From Leucaena leucocephala (Eukaryota; Streptophyta; Magnoliopsida; Fabales; Fabaceae): a stretch of DNA of 64,000 bases. Positions 43,901 to 56,566 of the stretch are shown here, in pieces. Position numbers and translations under genes: made by a program. The notes under the pieces are model-generated. The model was not told where the DNA came from. It made no database searches and saw nothing but the letters and a program-made list of their open reading frames with translations. The stretch's first letter is position 1. Each line of letters begins with the position of its first letter. Location of the stretch: assembly GCA_037074615.1 (NCBI GenBank), contig CM073542.1, forward strand, positions 15,640,001 to 15,704,000. Reading direction: 5' to 3'.

Positions 43901-44524
43901 CTACTGAGGAAAGGTCAGGCTCACATCTCTATGCCATTTGAACCTTTAAGGTTTCCTTTATCCTCTTGGATTACATCAGGCGAGAAAATATCTCTTATTA
44001 AGCCTCAAGAACTCAGCTAATTATTCGTCAAAGGGTTTCTCTTTCCTTTACTCTAACCCTTAATCTCACGCTCACCTCTCTCTAATTGAGAGAAATGCTT
44101 CCTGTAAACTTCTTTGAGAAAAACTTCTCAAATGAGCAAATCACTCTCCATCTCTTATGGAGTAACTTCTATATCTCTTTGTATCTCTTACCTCTTTCTG
44201 TCTATCAGTCTCAGTCTGTTCTTGACTAGACTGTGCTTCCTTTCTGGTATGTCTTTGGATCCTGACTAATTTAAGTCACTTGGATCTCATTATAACCTCT
44301 TATCATTCTGTTCAATAGAGACTAGCTGCACAATATATTTCATAATGTAGATCAACTCCTGATGATCATACAAAGGATCTACTTCTAAACCTCTTCTTAA
44401 ACTGATCTTATGTATCTCAATGCATCGTACTGTCTAGCTTGCCTACACTCTATGCTAAACCTCCAACTGATAACCTTTAGTGAGGTCAGCATCTTTATTA
44501 TTGTCGTCAAGTCTCTATGCAACT
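40970..44524 (-). other. noncoding interior of A2
   Basis: About 3.5 kb with no frame over about 70 codons that carries a domain; codons are interrupted in all frames. It is collinear with A3 (60790-63700), except that A2 has about 600 bases (42700-43300) absent from A3. It includes three tandem AGGAGCACAT words (41473-41502), a hairpin array, and a set of GGATCTACTGCGAT-like words (42620-42690) also present in A3 (62610-62740). Confidence 0.7.
41556..41645. repeat. array of TAGAGCT hairpins in A2
   Basis: Successive short inverted repeats are AGCTCTA-GCAT-TAGAGCT (41556-41573), AGCTCTAA-CAT-TTAGAGCT (41600-41618) and CTCTAT-CAC-ATAGAG (41626-41640). A decayed fourth follows near 41650-41675. 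A3 has four in the corresponding place (61418-61529). Confidence 0.75.
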
Positions 44525-44660
44525 AGTTGCAACTTGAGTGCTGGATAGTCGTGACTCATTCTCTATACACTTTAGTCGTGGCCATCTCCACTTACTCGTC
44601 ACAACTTGCCAGTTCTGTGTTCTTTAGCTATGACTATAGGTCACCTTCTGTCGTGACCTA
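44525..44660. repeat. GTCGCGAC-dyad cluster in A2
   Basis: Copies such as TAGTCGTGACTC, TAGTCGTGGCC, CGTCACAACTT and TGTCGTGACC lie at spacings of 20-50 bases. It corresponds to 4565-4735 in A1. Confidence 0.6.
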
Positions 44661-44999
44661 CCATTGCTTTCTCTAAATAATCACGTCTAATATTCTTGAT
44701 TTTGTTGAATTTGAGTCAATTAGAACTCATTTATATATATACATCATAATCACATCAAATAGGGAACATATTCATATAAATGTTCAACTAGCTATCATCT
44801 CACTATATCACACAAAACTTCATATTTCATATCATCATAACTTTTGCACATATATTACACGCATGTCAATCATATATTTGGGGTATATTATAACTACTAT
44901 ACATATAGGTAATTACTTTACTTTACACTTTACATATTTACATACCCCTCATCTCCTTCTACATTCAGTTCTAGGGAATCATAGACTATACATACTTCT

Positions 45000-45930
45000 G
45001 TATACAGATGTGTCATCCCTTAATATCAGTTGGCGGACCATTCGCCAAATACTCACATAGCTCTATATGCCATATAGGGGTATATGGCAGTACTTGGCTT
45101 ACTATCATCTCATGCTAGTCCTCTTGAGTATAAACTTGATTTATGTTAAAGCCCTCTATCATACATCTGCTTATCATCCCTGCTATGGCATTGAGAAATT
45201 GCATGTAAATTGTCTGCTCTTAATCTCTAATTTTGTCCATCCCTTGACCTGGACTAAGTAAGCCACTCTCCGCAGCTTTCTTTAGACCAATACGGTCAAT
45301 ACTAACTGTCTTTAACAAAGAAGGCTAGGGTTGACTAGGACCAGGAATATCCCACTAATCTTTCTCTATAAAGTCACATATTCCTGGACTTTGGGAATGG
45401 ACAAGAACTATAATAAACTCTGATTGGATATCTGAATTAGGGGACCATGATCTATTACTTATACTAATTATGTCCTCAAACTCTAGTGGAGGAGGAATGT
45501 TATCTGGTCTACCCTTAATCTAGTACCAGTACTCAGATTCCTTAGCCATAATCTGTCCTCTCATCAGAGGAATAGAGCTTACATCATGATTAGAGGGCAC
45601 TCTGACAATCCTCATACTATGTAGAGTCACTAAACTCAATATCATCTGGTGCATACTCGGCTTCAGAATGAATCTCTACATCACCTCCAGACTGTAGGTT
45701 TGAGTCTACAAGAACAGGTATTACACATTCTACTGTAGACATCCCTGATTAATCCCCCATACTCTCCTCTGAACTCTCTTCATTATCTGAGGGATGATCT
45801 TCATATATCATTACTAGTCTGGGGTCTCCCTTATTAACTGAAGCCTTTAACTTAACCTTATGGAATCCTATATCTATTCCTATAATATTTGTTTAATTAA
45901 GCAATGTTAACCATCCCATAACATACCTTA
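45000..45930 (-). pseudogene. decayed leader ORF of A2 (unknown function)
   Basis: The same leader ORF as in A1, with stops. It begins near GFHKVKLKASVNKGDPRLVM, followed by an acidic Ser-rich stretch (DNEESSEESMGD) and VDSNLQS. Later it has SPGICDFIEKD and IGLKKAAESGLLSPGQGMDK. The order of blocks matches A1 and host A4. It lies between the primer site and the dyad cluster. No family is recognised. Confidence 0.55.
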
Positions 45931-46030
45931 ACTTAACAAAATACTTACAGTTTAGGGTTAGGGTATGTGAACAATCTCATATCAGTCCATAAATAATCTA
46001 TTCAGAGCATTTCTTAAGCCAGAATCCTAT

Positions 46031-46042
46031 ACTTTGATACCA
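46031..46042 (-). other. primer binding site of A2
   Basis: The minus strand reads TGGTATCAAAGT, two changes from the initiator Met tRNA complement TGGTATCAGAGC, three bases inside the 5' LTR. Confidence 0.8.
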
Positions 46043-46045
46043 AAA

Positions 46046-49000
46046 TGTAACATCCTTACTTTCATATGTCTTAGGGACCATTCAGTAGCATTTAGAACCA
46101 CTTACAAGACCTTGGAAGTCCATTAGCCAAATCTGGAATTTTACTCTTTCTCGGGTTACTGTTCATATGGTATTCCAGATTACGTAATAAACTTTGAAAA
46201 ATCATAATTAATTCTAAAAAACTCGAAATGAAGTGGTTCAAAAAGATACGTGAATATAACATCTTGAAATTTAAGGGAAAAATAATTTTCAGACCAAATG
46301 GTTATCCAATTAATACATTTTATTCATTAAAGTTGACTGTTCATTTAGTCAAAAACACTGGAAACAGATTCTGGTCCCTTAATTTGAAAATTCATTTCTC
46401 TTGATATACACATCCAAATGACATGTTCTACCTATGAATTTAAAGCTCTAGATGTGTGTTACTTGCTTATAAAATTTTGTGAACTAATTCCTTCATTTTC
46501 CAGGTCAAACTGAAGCCACAACAAAACTGCTTTAGGACCTACGTTTTTACCATTTCAGTTTCTTTTCTTTCATTTCCAATAATTGTTTCAGCATACATAA
46601 GCCATCAAATAAACTTCTCAATATTCATATACATCATGTACATATGCCATAATTATTTCAGATAGCTCCATCAATAAATACACACCTTACATGGCATTTA
46701 CATACATGGATAATTCATAGCCTATGCAAGAATCTTAAATACTTCACTTTCCTTCTTCCATGCTTTTGCTCTTCTCCATGTATAAATTTTCCTTCATGCT
46801 TGACCTAAATTGGTTGGTTATGGGAGAGTGATATTCTAGGGAATATCACTAGCAAACATTACCACTTAAATATGCAAGATGGATGCTAATGCATGATATG
46901 TAATTTCATTAAACTTTCTTTGATTAGTGACATGCCATTATGCTATATACTTTTACCTAAAGTGCATGACCATGGAAACATTCTGTTCATAACATATTTA
47001 ACATCATTTATTATGTCACAACATAATTCAAATATCATATACATGTCAACACATAAGCATACCACATCAAGAACATAAAGAAGTAAGTTCACTAGCTTGC
47101 ACTTAAGCTTTCCTCTTGATCTTTAGCATTTGGTCCCTAGCTTTCCATCCATGAAGCCTTTATGTCAATCACTTCCCAACATGTTCTTGGATGTTTCAAG
47201 GTCCTAAACACATTCATATTCATCACATAACTCATTAGGACTCATGAACTCCAACCATGTTCAAGACTACCTTTGTTACATTCTTTATTGTCATAACTTT
47301 ATCTAATCTTCACTAATCCACTTGGCTCTTGAACCAATTGATGTCTTAACTTTACCCTACACAATTTCATATTTTGATTCCATTTATGAGTTTAGAATCA
47401 TGAAATTCGAGCTCCTTCATGGCCTACTGTACAGAACTGAACATAAGCATACAATTCTTTCAAAAATTCTCATTTTGATTCTAATGCTTCCCATACTTGT
47501 TTCTCATGTTTACCCCACACAACTTTTCATTTTAAAACCATTGGAATCATCAAAATCATGAAATTTCAATCACTGTTCATGCGAGTGGATAGTAACCGTA
47601 AGGAATCTCAAAGACTACAACATTGAGATTTTAATGTTTCCAAGGTTCAAAACCTTTCCAATCCTACAGAAACTTATCATATAAACTCAATGGAAGCATT
47701 AAATCATTGAAATTCCATTTCCTTCCCTCATGAATAGTGCAGACTGAACAGGGCACACCATGGCAAAGTCAAGAATATCAACTTGATTCAACAACCAATC
47801 ACTTAACTAGCTTGTTTAAGCTTCAATCATAAGTTTCTAACTTTAATTTCTTCTTTCCCCTTTCATCTATGGTTTTTGGGCAGCACCTCTCCCTAGAGAA
47901 AACTCAACTTTTCCCCATGAAAACTCTAAGTTCAAGCTCCCAAATCAAAGGAAATAAGCTAGGAGAAATTGCTTACCTTTAATCTCTAGCTTGCTTGAAC
48001 TTTGGTACCTTGAATCTTCTTTGTCTTGTCTTGAGTTTTCATTTTGCAAGAGTTTCCCCAAGGTTCCATGAGCTTACGGTTTGCTGCAGAAATGAAGGGG
48101 GTATTTCTAGAAAAATCTTGGTGGAAATCAATGGCTAAAATTGATTTGGTTACTATTTGATCTAAAGGCCCACATTTAATCCTGGATTTAACTTTTTCCA
48201 AAAATAATAATTATGACATCATGTGGGATAGCTCATGGGACACCTAACAGGGGTATGTAGCATGTTGTCCATGTAGGGAAGGTTCTGGATAAATTCTAGT
48301 CTAATTCAATACCGATCGGAGCAGTTTCACAGCAACCGGACTGTTTTTTTGTTCCTAATTTTTTATAATATTCAAGGATATCCATTCGGTCCTAGAAATC
48401 AATGTCTAGGCTTCTCACACCATTTAAATACTCTTACTGGGCCATAACTTAATTATAGATCCCTTGGGAAATTACCTTGGTGTCCTTTCTTGCACTATAT
48501 TGACCCTAAGGGCATAGTTATCATTTCACCCCTCTTCATACTGCCTCAGGGCATATACTGGCTCAACTAATCATATTTATACCATGTGCCACATTTTTAT
48601 CCTATCCCAGATGACCAAAATACCCTTCATCCATCTCTGGTACAATCTGGGCATCTAGGGGCATTTTCATACTTTTGCACTTTTTCTGGACACTGGCCTA
48701 TTCTACTGATAGACTGGTACCCTGGGTTTTGGGCCCTTCTTGGCATCATCATGGGCCTATATATGAGGTCATATGATCTCATTGTATCTAGGCTTACATA
48801 CCGATAAATTCCATTATCGGATCACGGGTATTATCAAACTCCCGTCAAAATTCACTAGTATGTGAATAACTTTTTATACAGAACTTCTTTCAGAGTTCTG
48901 TCACATCCTGAACATCTGACACTGTAGGGTACACTTTCCTATGATTCTCCCATTTATATCTGAAGTCCATAAAATCTAATAAAATTTCAGATAACTTTTA

Positions 49001-49459
49001 GACTATCAGATAAATATCTGCTGTCTGGAGCCCTAATAAAATTTCTGTATCATGTCAGATTATCCAGTATACTTTTCTCTATTTACTGATGGAATATGGG
49101 ACTGAAATACTTATGGGCAGTTCTAACCCTTTCCGGGCTAATCTTTCTATAATTACAATTTTGCCCTTGAACTTTTCTCTTAATTATATTTATGTCCCTA
49201 ACTTTTGCATATTTATATTTAGATCCCTAAACTTTTAGAAATTACCACTTTTGGCCCAACTTTTGTTTCTACTTTTAGTTTTGGCCTTTAAACTTTTCTA
49301 ATTTTCGTTCAACCTTAATTATTGAGGAAAGGGTTCAACCCTAATTTTCTTCAAGACTCATTTAACCTTAATTATTTCATTCTGATCATCGTCATAATCT
49401 TTTCCAAACCTTTTTCCTCTATCAGTATTATACAGATAGGGAAAAATCAGGATATGACA
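46046..49459 (-). repeat. 5' LTR of A2 (3414 bp)
   Basis: Sense start TGTCATATCC at 49459, end GGATGTTACA at 46046. The TATA position (48102-48109) reads TAGAAATA on the minus strand, a T-to-G change that removes the core promoter seen in the 3' LTR. Confidence 0.9.
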
Positions 49460-49601
49460 ATATGCATAAATGTTTGATAGTAAATTGAGGAAAGTTATTA
49501 TGCATACATTTAATTGTGTTTTCTCAATTGTAGACTAGAGAAAATAGAGACATTGGTTAACACTTATAGAACGGTTAAACCCCAAGTTACAGAGCCCTAT
49601 A

Positions 49602-50122
49602 ATGAAGGGGACTAGCAACCTTGTGGACCCTGTGGAAATAATTATGGATAGGTTAGAGCAACAACAATAGCTAAGGGATGAAATCTGAGAGACACAAGCA
49701 CATTAGGAGCATGAAAAAAATGCTACTATAGCAACAACAATACTACTATAGCAGCAACAATAATAGTAGTTGTAGTTGATTTATGAAGAACAAAAGAACG
49801 AGTCATCGAGGAACCACAGTCTGGCCATAGACAGACTAAAACTAGTTCAGATAGACAATTGGGGTCTACAGTGGAGCAGGAAAACACACAGGTATAGATA
49901 GAACAATTCTATAGGCATAATCCACCTGCATTTAAGGGAATCTTTGATGTTTAAACTACAGAGATTAGGTGAATGGTTTAGAGAAAACTTTGAAGGTTCT
50001 CAATTGTCCTTTAGAGTAAACGGCGCAAATGGCTATATATAAGCTAGAAAAAGGCGCTGACTGTTGGTGGAGAAATACAGATAATATTCTACGAGCAAGA
50101 AATACCCCTCTTACATGGAAAA
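49602..50122 (+). pseudogene. gypsy gag of host A4, N-terminal part
   Basis: It begins MKGTSNLVDPVEIIMDRLEQQQ, then a Gln-rich stretch with stops (CAACAACAAT words), then NPPAFKGIFDV. A shifted frame carries KLEKGADCWWRNTDNI and ARNTPLTWK. The Trp-Trp block followed by a W-x-x-F block is the signature of the plant gypsy gag core. It is cut at 50122 by B3 and continues at 52833. Several stops and shifts make it dead. The style is closest to chromovirus-type gag, but the lineage is not certain. Confidence 0.8.
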
Positions 50123-52832
50123 TGTCATATCCTAATTTTTAGGACTAAAAGCCCAATATGTAGCCTAAAAACGGTAGGCTACCAAGCCCTGTGGAGCAGA
50201 AGTCCTATAAGTATACATATGATGTTCAAGGACTAAACTGCAAGTGAAATATCAGGGATAAAATTGTAAATAGTAAAAGTCCCTGGGGGCATAATAGTCT
50301 TTTTGAAGAAAGAGAATGACTAAAATGAAAAGTCTAAAAGTCCCAAGGCCAAAAATGAACGTATATACAAGTTGTGGGCCATTAAGTGTAATTATGAAAA
50401 GTTAAGGGACTAAAGTGTAATTTTTAAAAGTTTATAAGGGCAAAATTATAATTATAAAAAGTTCAGCCAGAAAAGGCTTAGAACTGCCCAAAAGCATTTT
50501 AGTCCCAAAATTTATTAGTAGATAGAGAAAGTTATGCTGGTTAATCTAGCATGATATAGAAATTTTATTAGAGTTCCAGATAGCCGATATTTATCTGATA
50601 ATCTAGAAGTTATCTGAAATTTTTATCATATCTTATAAACCTCCGATATAAGTGAAAAGTTATAGGAAGGTGTGCCCTATAGCGCCAGATGTCATATATC
50701 TGACAAAACCTCAAAATGAGTTCTATAGAGAAAGTTATTCATGTTTTCATGAATTTTGATGGGAGTTTGTGAACACCTGAGATCTGATTATAAATTTAAG
50801 AGTAAGCAAGTTATGACTGAATAAGATTAGATGATGTCACAGAGAGGACTATGATGATGCAAGTGAGGCCCAGACCCATGATATCAATGCATCGGTTAAA
50901 GGGCCTAGTGTCTAGGAAAAGTGCAAAATGACAAAAATACCCCTATGTTGTAAAATAATTAAATAATGAATGAAGGGTATTTTGGTAATTTGATTAACGT
51001 TAGACAGTTAAGGAAGTTTATCTCGATAGTTGACCAGGGTCAGGAAATACTCTGGTAAAGTATGAAGAGACAATAATGCCCCTAGAATTATTCAAGGAAA
51101 TAAAGAATAACCAAGGGCATTTTAGTAATTTGATAAAAGGTGTTTCTTGGGAATCGAGCTACCAGAGTGCTTGAGCTTGATTAGAGACCAAGATAGCATT
51201 CTAAGGGTCCAAAAACGTGGCCTAATGATTATGTTAAGTTTAAGTGACATTAAAGTAATAGTTTAATACTTTTTTATAAAATAAAGTTACCCGGTTAAAG
51301 ATAGAACTGGGGAAAGTGGTCAGATAGAGCTTTAGACTCATCCAGAACCATGAGATGGCATGAAAGGTATCCTCATGGGACCCACAAGGTGCCACATGGC
51401 ATGAGTATAGAGAGAGAAGAAAATGTTAAAGACACGTGGCACGATCTTAGCTGCTTATTCTAGGAAAAGACTTTAGAATTCTCTAGAAGCGCTACGTCAG
51501 CTGGTGAGGTGTCCTAAAGGCCCCACCATTACACCACCTAAGCATGTGAGGTATCCCTTGATGATGTCACTTTTGATGAGTCATTGGGGATGATGATGTC
51601 ATCATGATGATGCAAGTAAGGCTTCTTGAGGAAGCTAAGCTATCTGAGCCGTTCATCACAATTCAATCTGAGCCATCTATTACACCTCCCTCCACCTATA
51701 AATACCCTACTCCTTTCATTCAAGGCATCCACGACAAGTAAATAAAAAGGAGAGAAAGAAGAGAGAAAGAGAGAAAGAGAGAAAGGAAGAAAGGAAGAGA
51801 AAGAAAGAAGGAAAAAGGAGTTACGGAGAAGCTATGAGCAATCCAAGGAGCTTAGGGACTTGGCAAGCTTAGGAATAAAGTAAGTAATTTATTCTAGTCC
51901 CTGCTCTAATAAATTAGAGGATTGTTCTTATGAAGTTAATAGTTAGAATAGAGAAATATCTTTAGCCATGGATAGAAAGAAAGTTAAGGGAATGTCAGAT
52001 TATGGGCATTACCTCAAGTTAAGCTTGATATAAGTAGATCTATACTGGATAAAGTAATAATGAAGATATTATTATACTATCTATAGGCTCTGACCTATGT
52101 AAAGAAGGAACCTCAGAGCAAAGGTTAAGGACTAAGGAAAAGGCTACACGCTAAGTGGTAAACTTATCCTAAACTTGTATATATTATGCTTGGTTGTGCT
52201 ATGACTTTATTGAATTTTGTTGCATATGTGCTTATGTTTGAAGCTCTGTTTCTATGATTACTTTGGCCAATTGTATTTCATATGTAACATGGAAGCATTC
52301 ACATTACATAATATTAACACTTTTACAAGCAAGCACCAGTATTTACATTAATTCTTGCATTGCTTAATACCGTTTGCTACTGAGATTTTCCCAGAAATAT
52401 CATCCCCTTCCATGAAATCCTAATCCCACATGTTTGTTAATGATGAATGAGGACTAAAGAAGAATGAAGAGAATCTAGGGATTGGATAGTACAAATGTTA
52501 TGTAAAGTTGGGACCAAAATGATGAAATTAGGGAAAAATGCTGGATAAATAGTAAAATTAGAGCATTGACCTGGTCAAGGAATGGTCAATGAGTTATTTT
52601 TCCCTAAAAGACCATTAAGTTATCTTCGTGTAGCAATTTGAACAACTTTATTTTGATTTTTCTAGATTTAATTATGATTTTTTGAAGTCAAGTCGCTCCT
52701 CTGGAATTTATACAGTGAATAGTACTAGATAGAGTAAAATTCTAGATTGTATAATTTAACTTCAATGACCTTAAAAGTGGTTCCAGATGCTATCATTTGG
52801 TCCTTAAGATGTAAGAAAATAAGTATGTTTCA
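50123..52832 (+). mobile_element. family-B solo LTR B3
   Basis: It starts TGTCATATCC and ends AGTATGTTTCA. Flanking bases are (G)GAAAA on the left (50117-50122) and GGAAA on the right (52833-52837), a slightly decayed target duplication. The gag protein continues across the site. It has TATA at 51697, TGAGTCAT at 51577 and a GA tract at 51740-51815, as in B1 and B2. Confidence 0.9.
51697..51704 (+). promoter_or_regulatory. TATA box of B3 LTR
   Basis: TATAAATA followed by CCCTAC; 113 bases after TGAGTCAT and about 40 before the GA-rich tract. Confidence 0.65.
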
Positions 52833-53480
52833 GGAAATCTTTCTTCAACAATTCAATGACAAGTATTTTCTTCAGTCTTTAATGGATGAGAGTGAGGTTG
52901 AATTATTTATATTAAGATGAGGTAATAATGAAGCCTTTGATGACTACTTACCCAAGTTCATCCACTTCTCTCATTATTCTACATATCTAAATCATATGAA
53001 TAATGAGAGATAGATGATAAAGAAATTGACTCGAGGACTGGCTTCTTTAATAAGAGAAAGGATTTTACCTATACAAGCACAAGATTTAATGAAGCGATTG
53101 AAGCATGTAAAATTATAGAGAATAGTCAGCCATACTCTGAAGGGATAAAGGTTACCCCAAAAGATGAACCTATTACAATACCTCTAATTAGAATAGTTCT
53201 AGCAGGGACGTCATCCTCAGTATGTGGTAATATGAAGCAATTTAGATCAACCTCAGGACAGAGAGCTACTACTAAGAGAGGTAGGTCAAGAAGAAGCAAC
53301 ATGTAACCAAGGCATAATAGGTGTGAAATTTGTTGTGTTGGACTTTTGTAGAAGGTCAAGGAGTTTGTTATAGATGTGGCAACCCAAGACATTATGACAA
53401 TGGTTCCCGCAAAAAGCCACAAGTGACATATCTCAACACCAGGGAAAAGTATTTGCCCTGCATAGTGAAGAGGCAATAAA
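52833..53480 (+). pseudogene. gypsy gag of host A4, C-terminal part with zinc knuckle
   Basis: The frame continues the gag core: QQFNDKYFLQSLMDESEVE (about 52847-52905), then NEAFDDYLPKFIHFSHYS and RGLASLIRERILPIQ. Near 53366 a knuckle reads CYRCGNPRHYDNGSR, in which the last ligand of the CCHC pattern is Ser instead of Cys. A stop lies within the gag core. The 119-codon minus-strand frame at 53126-53485 is an antisense shadow of this region. Protease and RT of this host were not found downstream. Confidence 0.8.
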
Positions 53481-53991
53481 GTCACCTGAGATTATTTAAG
53501 GTATAAATTGAATTAACATTCATACTCTACTCTCATTGGTATAAGGATAATTACATATTTAAATTGTATGTCTGCCATCCACACTCTATGTTACTCTAGG
53601 TCTAATAGGTTGCCCTTGTATAATATGGAAATTATTATTATCTTGAGAAGACAAGTATGAGTGGAATAGATAAAAGTACAGGAAGAAATAGATAAAAGAG
53701 ACAATCCTACTTAATTCCTATGAAATTAGGATTGAGTTTAAGATCAAAAATAAGAGTCTATAGGTAGTTAAACTAAGAGCTAAGGCAAAGAAGTTGCTAG
53801 AATGTTAAATTAGAAAGATATTAGAGGCATACCTATAGACATATGATTACAATACTCAAGATGACTCTTTTACTATAGATGTGACATACAAATGATGTAC
53901 CATGAACATGAAATAAAATGAGACATATTTATGGGATGCAGGTCTGATTACAAATCAATGTTTTTCAAAGCTTCTCAATTAAGTTTTGACA
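53481..53991 (+). other. no recognisable feature
   Basis: AT-rich with many stops. It may be decayed host A4 or the end of another element, but no motif was seen. Confidence 0.35.
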
Positions 53992-55922
53992 TCATCAAAA
54001 ATGGGGAGAAATATTAGACTGCAATGTTTTGATGATAACAATTAATTAAGAAAAGATTTCAGAGAGAAACTTAATTGATAAAGGGCATTTATCAAGAATG
54101 AACTTTTGAAGGAAAATATAAGTTCTAAAAAGTATTTATCGAAGACATATTCAATAAGGGTTCTTACTGATGAAGACTTCGATAAATCATAAAGAATTTT
54201 GTTTATGAAAATTCTGAGTCATCGTTCTAAAACTGAATTTATTCAAAGGCTTATTCGATAAGGGAATTTAATTGAAGAAGCCTTTGATAAGTTTTGTAAA
54301 GACTCATTTTTGCGAAAAGAATTTTATAAAAGCTTTTATCAAAGTATTGATCTATCAAGGTATTTATCATTAAAGACTTTGATCAATGAAATTCTATTTT
54401 GAAAAGAAGATATTCTGATTTCAAAGGCTCATTTATCAAAAGAATATTCGATAAGGAAACTTATCAAAGAGAACTTCCATAAATAGAGAAAGTTTTTGTT
54501 TTATCAAAAGCATTGATAAGTGACTTTAAATATAAATTGTTTCCCCTTTTGATAAGATACTACTATGTTATGTCAAAAATGATTTTATAAGATCTTTTGA
54601 TCAGAGAAGGAAAACTTTAAAGATTTAAAGTATGACCATCAAGATATTTTCAAGCTTATCACAGGCACCATCTTTGATTTTGGAAATGTTTTTGATAGTG
54701 TTCATCTAAATTGTTTTCTTATCAAATTGACTTATGAATTCTTGAGTTACAAATTTATATGAGATCAAATAAAAGACAGGTAAGATAGGCTATTTCAACT
54801 TCAAATTATTGGAATCTTGATTAAAGTTTTTGTTGATTTGATTGTTTTGATGATGATTCATTACTTATAATATTGATGATCTATTTGAATCATCTATAGT
54901 TTGATATATCTTGAATTTATGAAGAAAAGATTATTAATGAAAGATTCAAATTCTAATTCATTATGCTCTTATCGATGATCTAGTCAGTCATACTATTTAT
55001 TAAAGAGATCTTCAATAAGATTCTTATGATTAACTTAAACAGAACAAGAATGAAATATCTTATTGATAGTTCTATGAATGACTTTGATGAGCATATGAAT
55101 TACTTTGCTTTGATTAAATGAATTATCTTTATAGATTTATAACTTGAATATATTTACTGAAGGATCTTTATAAGCTTATGACTTGCGTTGGATCTGATAT
55201 GTTAAAATTCTTTAGTCAAGCTTCTAATTATGATCTTATGATTTGTTCTGATGTGCTAAAATATGATCTTATGATTTTGATCTAAATTGATAAATGATCT
55301 TATGATTATTAGTTTCTAAATATATTACATGATTTAAGAAAGGATCAAAAAGCTTGAATGTCTAATTTTGAAAAATTTGGAAAGCTATTCTTCACTATTT
55401 ATCAATAAGCTATTCAAAGAGCTTATTTGTCGAATAACACTTCGACAAATGAGATTTTATGAAATATATCAATAAGTTTAAAAGTATATGCCTTGAAAGA
55501 AATATTATTCAAAGAGTTATTTGATGAGGATATTTTTCAAAGAATTATTCGATAAATCCAAGATCTATTTGAATGGAATTCATTAAAGATTTATTGAAAT
55601 CCTTTTTAATAAGGCTGATTATCAAAGTATTTATTTATTTATAAGACTTAAACAATTTCAAATACAATTCTTTAGCAATTTATCGAAGAACTTTTCAATA
55701 AGGGGTTCTTTGATAAACACTTTGATAAGTCAAGCCATTTTGTGAAAAGTGTTTTTACATAAGACTTAATCAGTTTTTTATCTTTCATTCTAAATCATTT
55801 GGAAACAATTATTTTATGCTTACACCAATTATATATCTTTCCTAAATCATGTTTTAAGATAATTTTCAGGCAGAAACAAGATTAAACAAAAAGATAAATT
55901 AAAGAGTCAAAAGTCATATGCT
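53992..55922 (+). repeat. putative SIRE-type copia LTR with polypurine tract
   Basis: GACATCATCAAAAATGGGGA (53989-54008) followed by TTTTGATGATAACAA (54027-54041) is the layout seen at the 3' end of plant SIRE/Maximus copia elements, where a polypurine tract abuts an LTR beginning near TGTT/TATTAG. The rest is noncoding and filled with TTATCGAATAAG-like words (for example TTATTCGATAAGG, TTTATCGAAG, CTTTGATAAG). The right end is not defined, and no coding part of such an element is present. Confidence 0.5.
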
Positions 55923-56566
55923 TAAAATATCCTTACTTTCGTACGTCTTAGGGACCATTCAGTAGCTTTAAAACCACTTACAAGACCTTAGAAGTCTATT
56001 AGCTAAATCTGGAATTTTTACTCTTCTTGAGTTACTGTTCATATGGTATTCTAGATTTGGCAATGAACTCAAAAAAATCATAATTAATTATAAAAAATAA
56101 AAAAGAAGTGGTTCAAAAAGATACGTGAAGATAACATCTTAAATTTAATAAAAAAATAATTTCCAGAACAAATTCTTGGTCAATTAATACAGTTTAATTA
56201 TCAAAAATTACTACTCATTTAGTCAAAAATCCTGAAAACATATTCTGGTCCCTAAGTTTGGAAAATTCGTTCTCTTGGTACAAACATCAAAATAAGGTGT
56301 TCTTGGTTTCAAAATGAAACTTGACATGTTAACTAAATGTCTGTAAAATTTCATACATTTATACCATTATTTACTATTTTTTATTACATCATGACCATCA
56401 CTACTTATATTGGTCATATAACAATATTACATATAACAATTCTTCACATAACATATATACTATCCAATCCTGAGCTTCTCTTCATGCTTTATCATCCTCT
56501 TTTATCATTTATAAACTTGTTAGGATTAGGATTACATGGAGGGGGTGAGATTTCTGTGGAAATCTC

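Larger units (their letters stand above)
37553..49459 (-). mobile_element. complete family-A LTR element A2, apparently non-autonomous
   Basis: An 11.9-kb minus-strand element: 3' LTR 37553-40953, internal 40954-46045, 5' LTR 46046-49459. The flanking pentamers are GTATG (37548-37552) and ATATG (49460-49464), a target duplication with one change. Primer site and polypurine tract are both recognisable. The 5.1-kb interior holds only a decayed leader ORF. I find no gag, protease, integrase or RT motif in it, so it probably relied on a related element. The LTRs differ at many positions and in length, so it is old. It lies inside plus-strand host A4. Confidence 0.88.

Noticed and set aside
53126..53485. 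119-codon minus-strand frame
   Set aside because: Shadow of the plus-strand gag zinc-knuckle region; its apparent hydrophobic stretches come from reading that region backwards.
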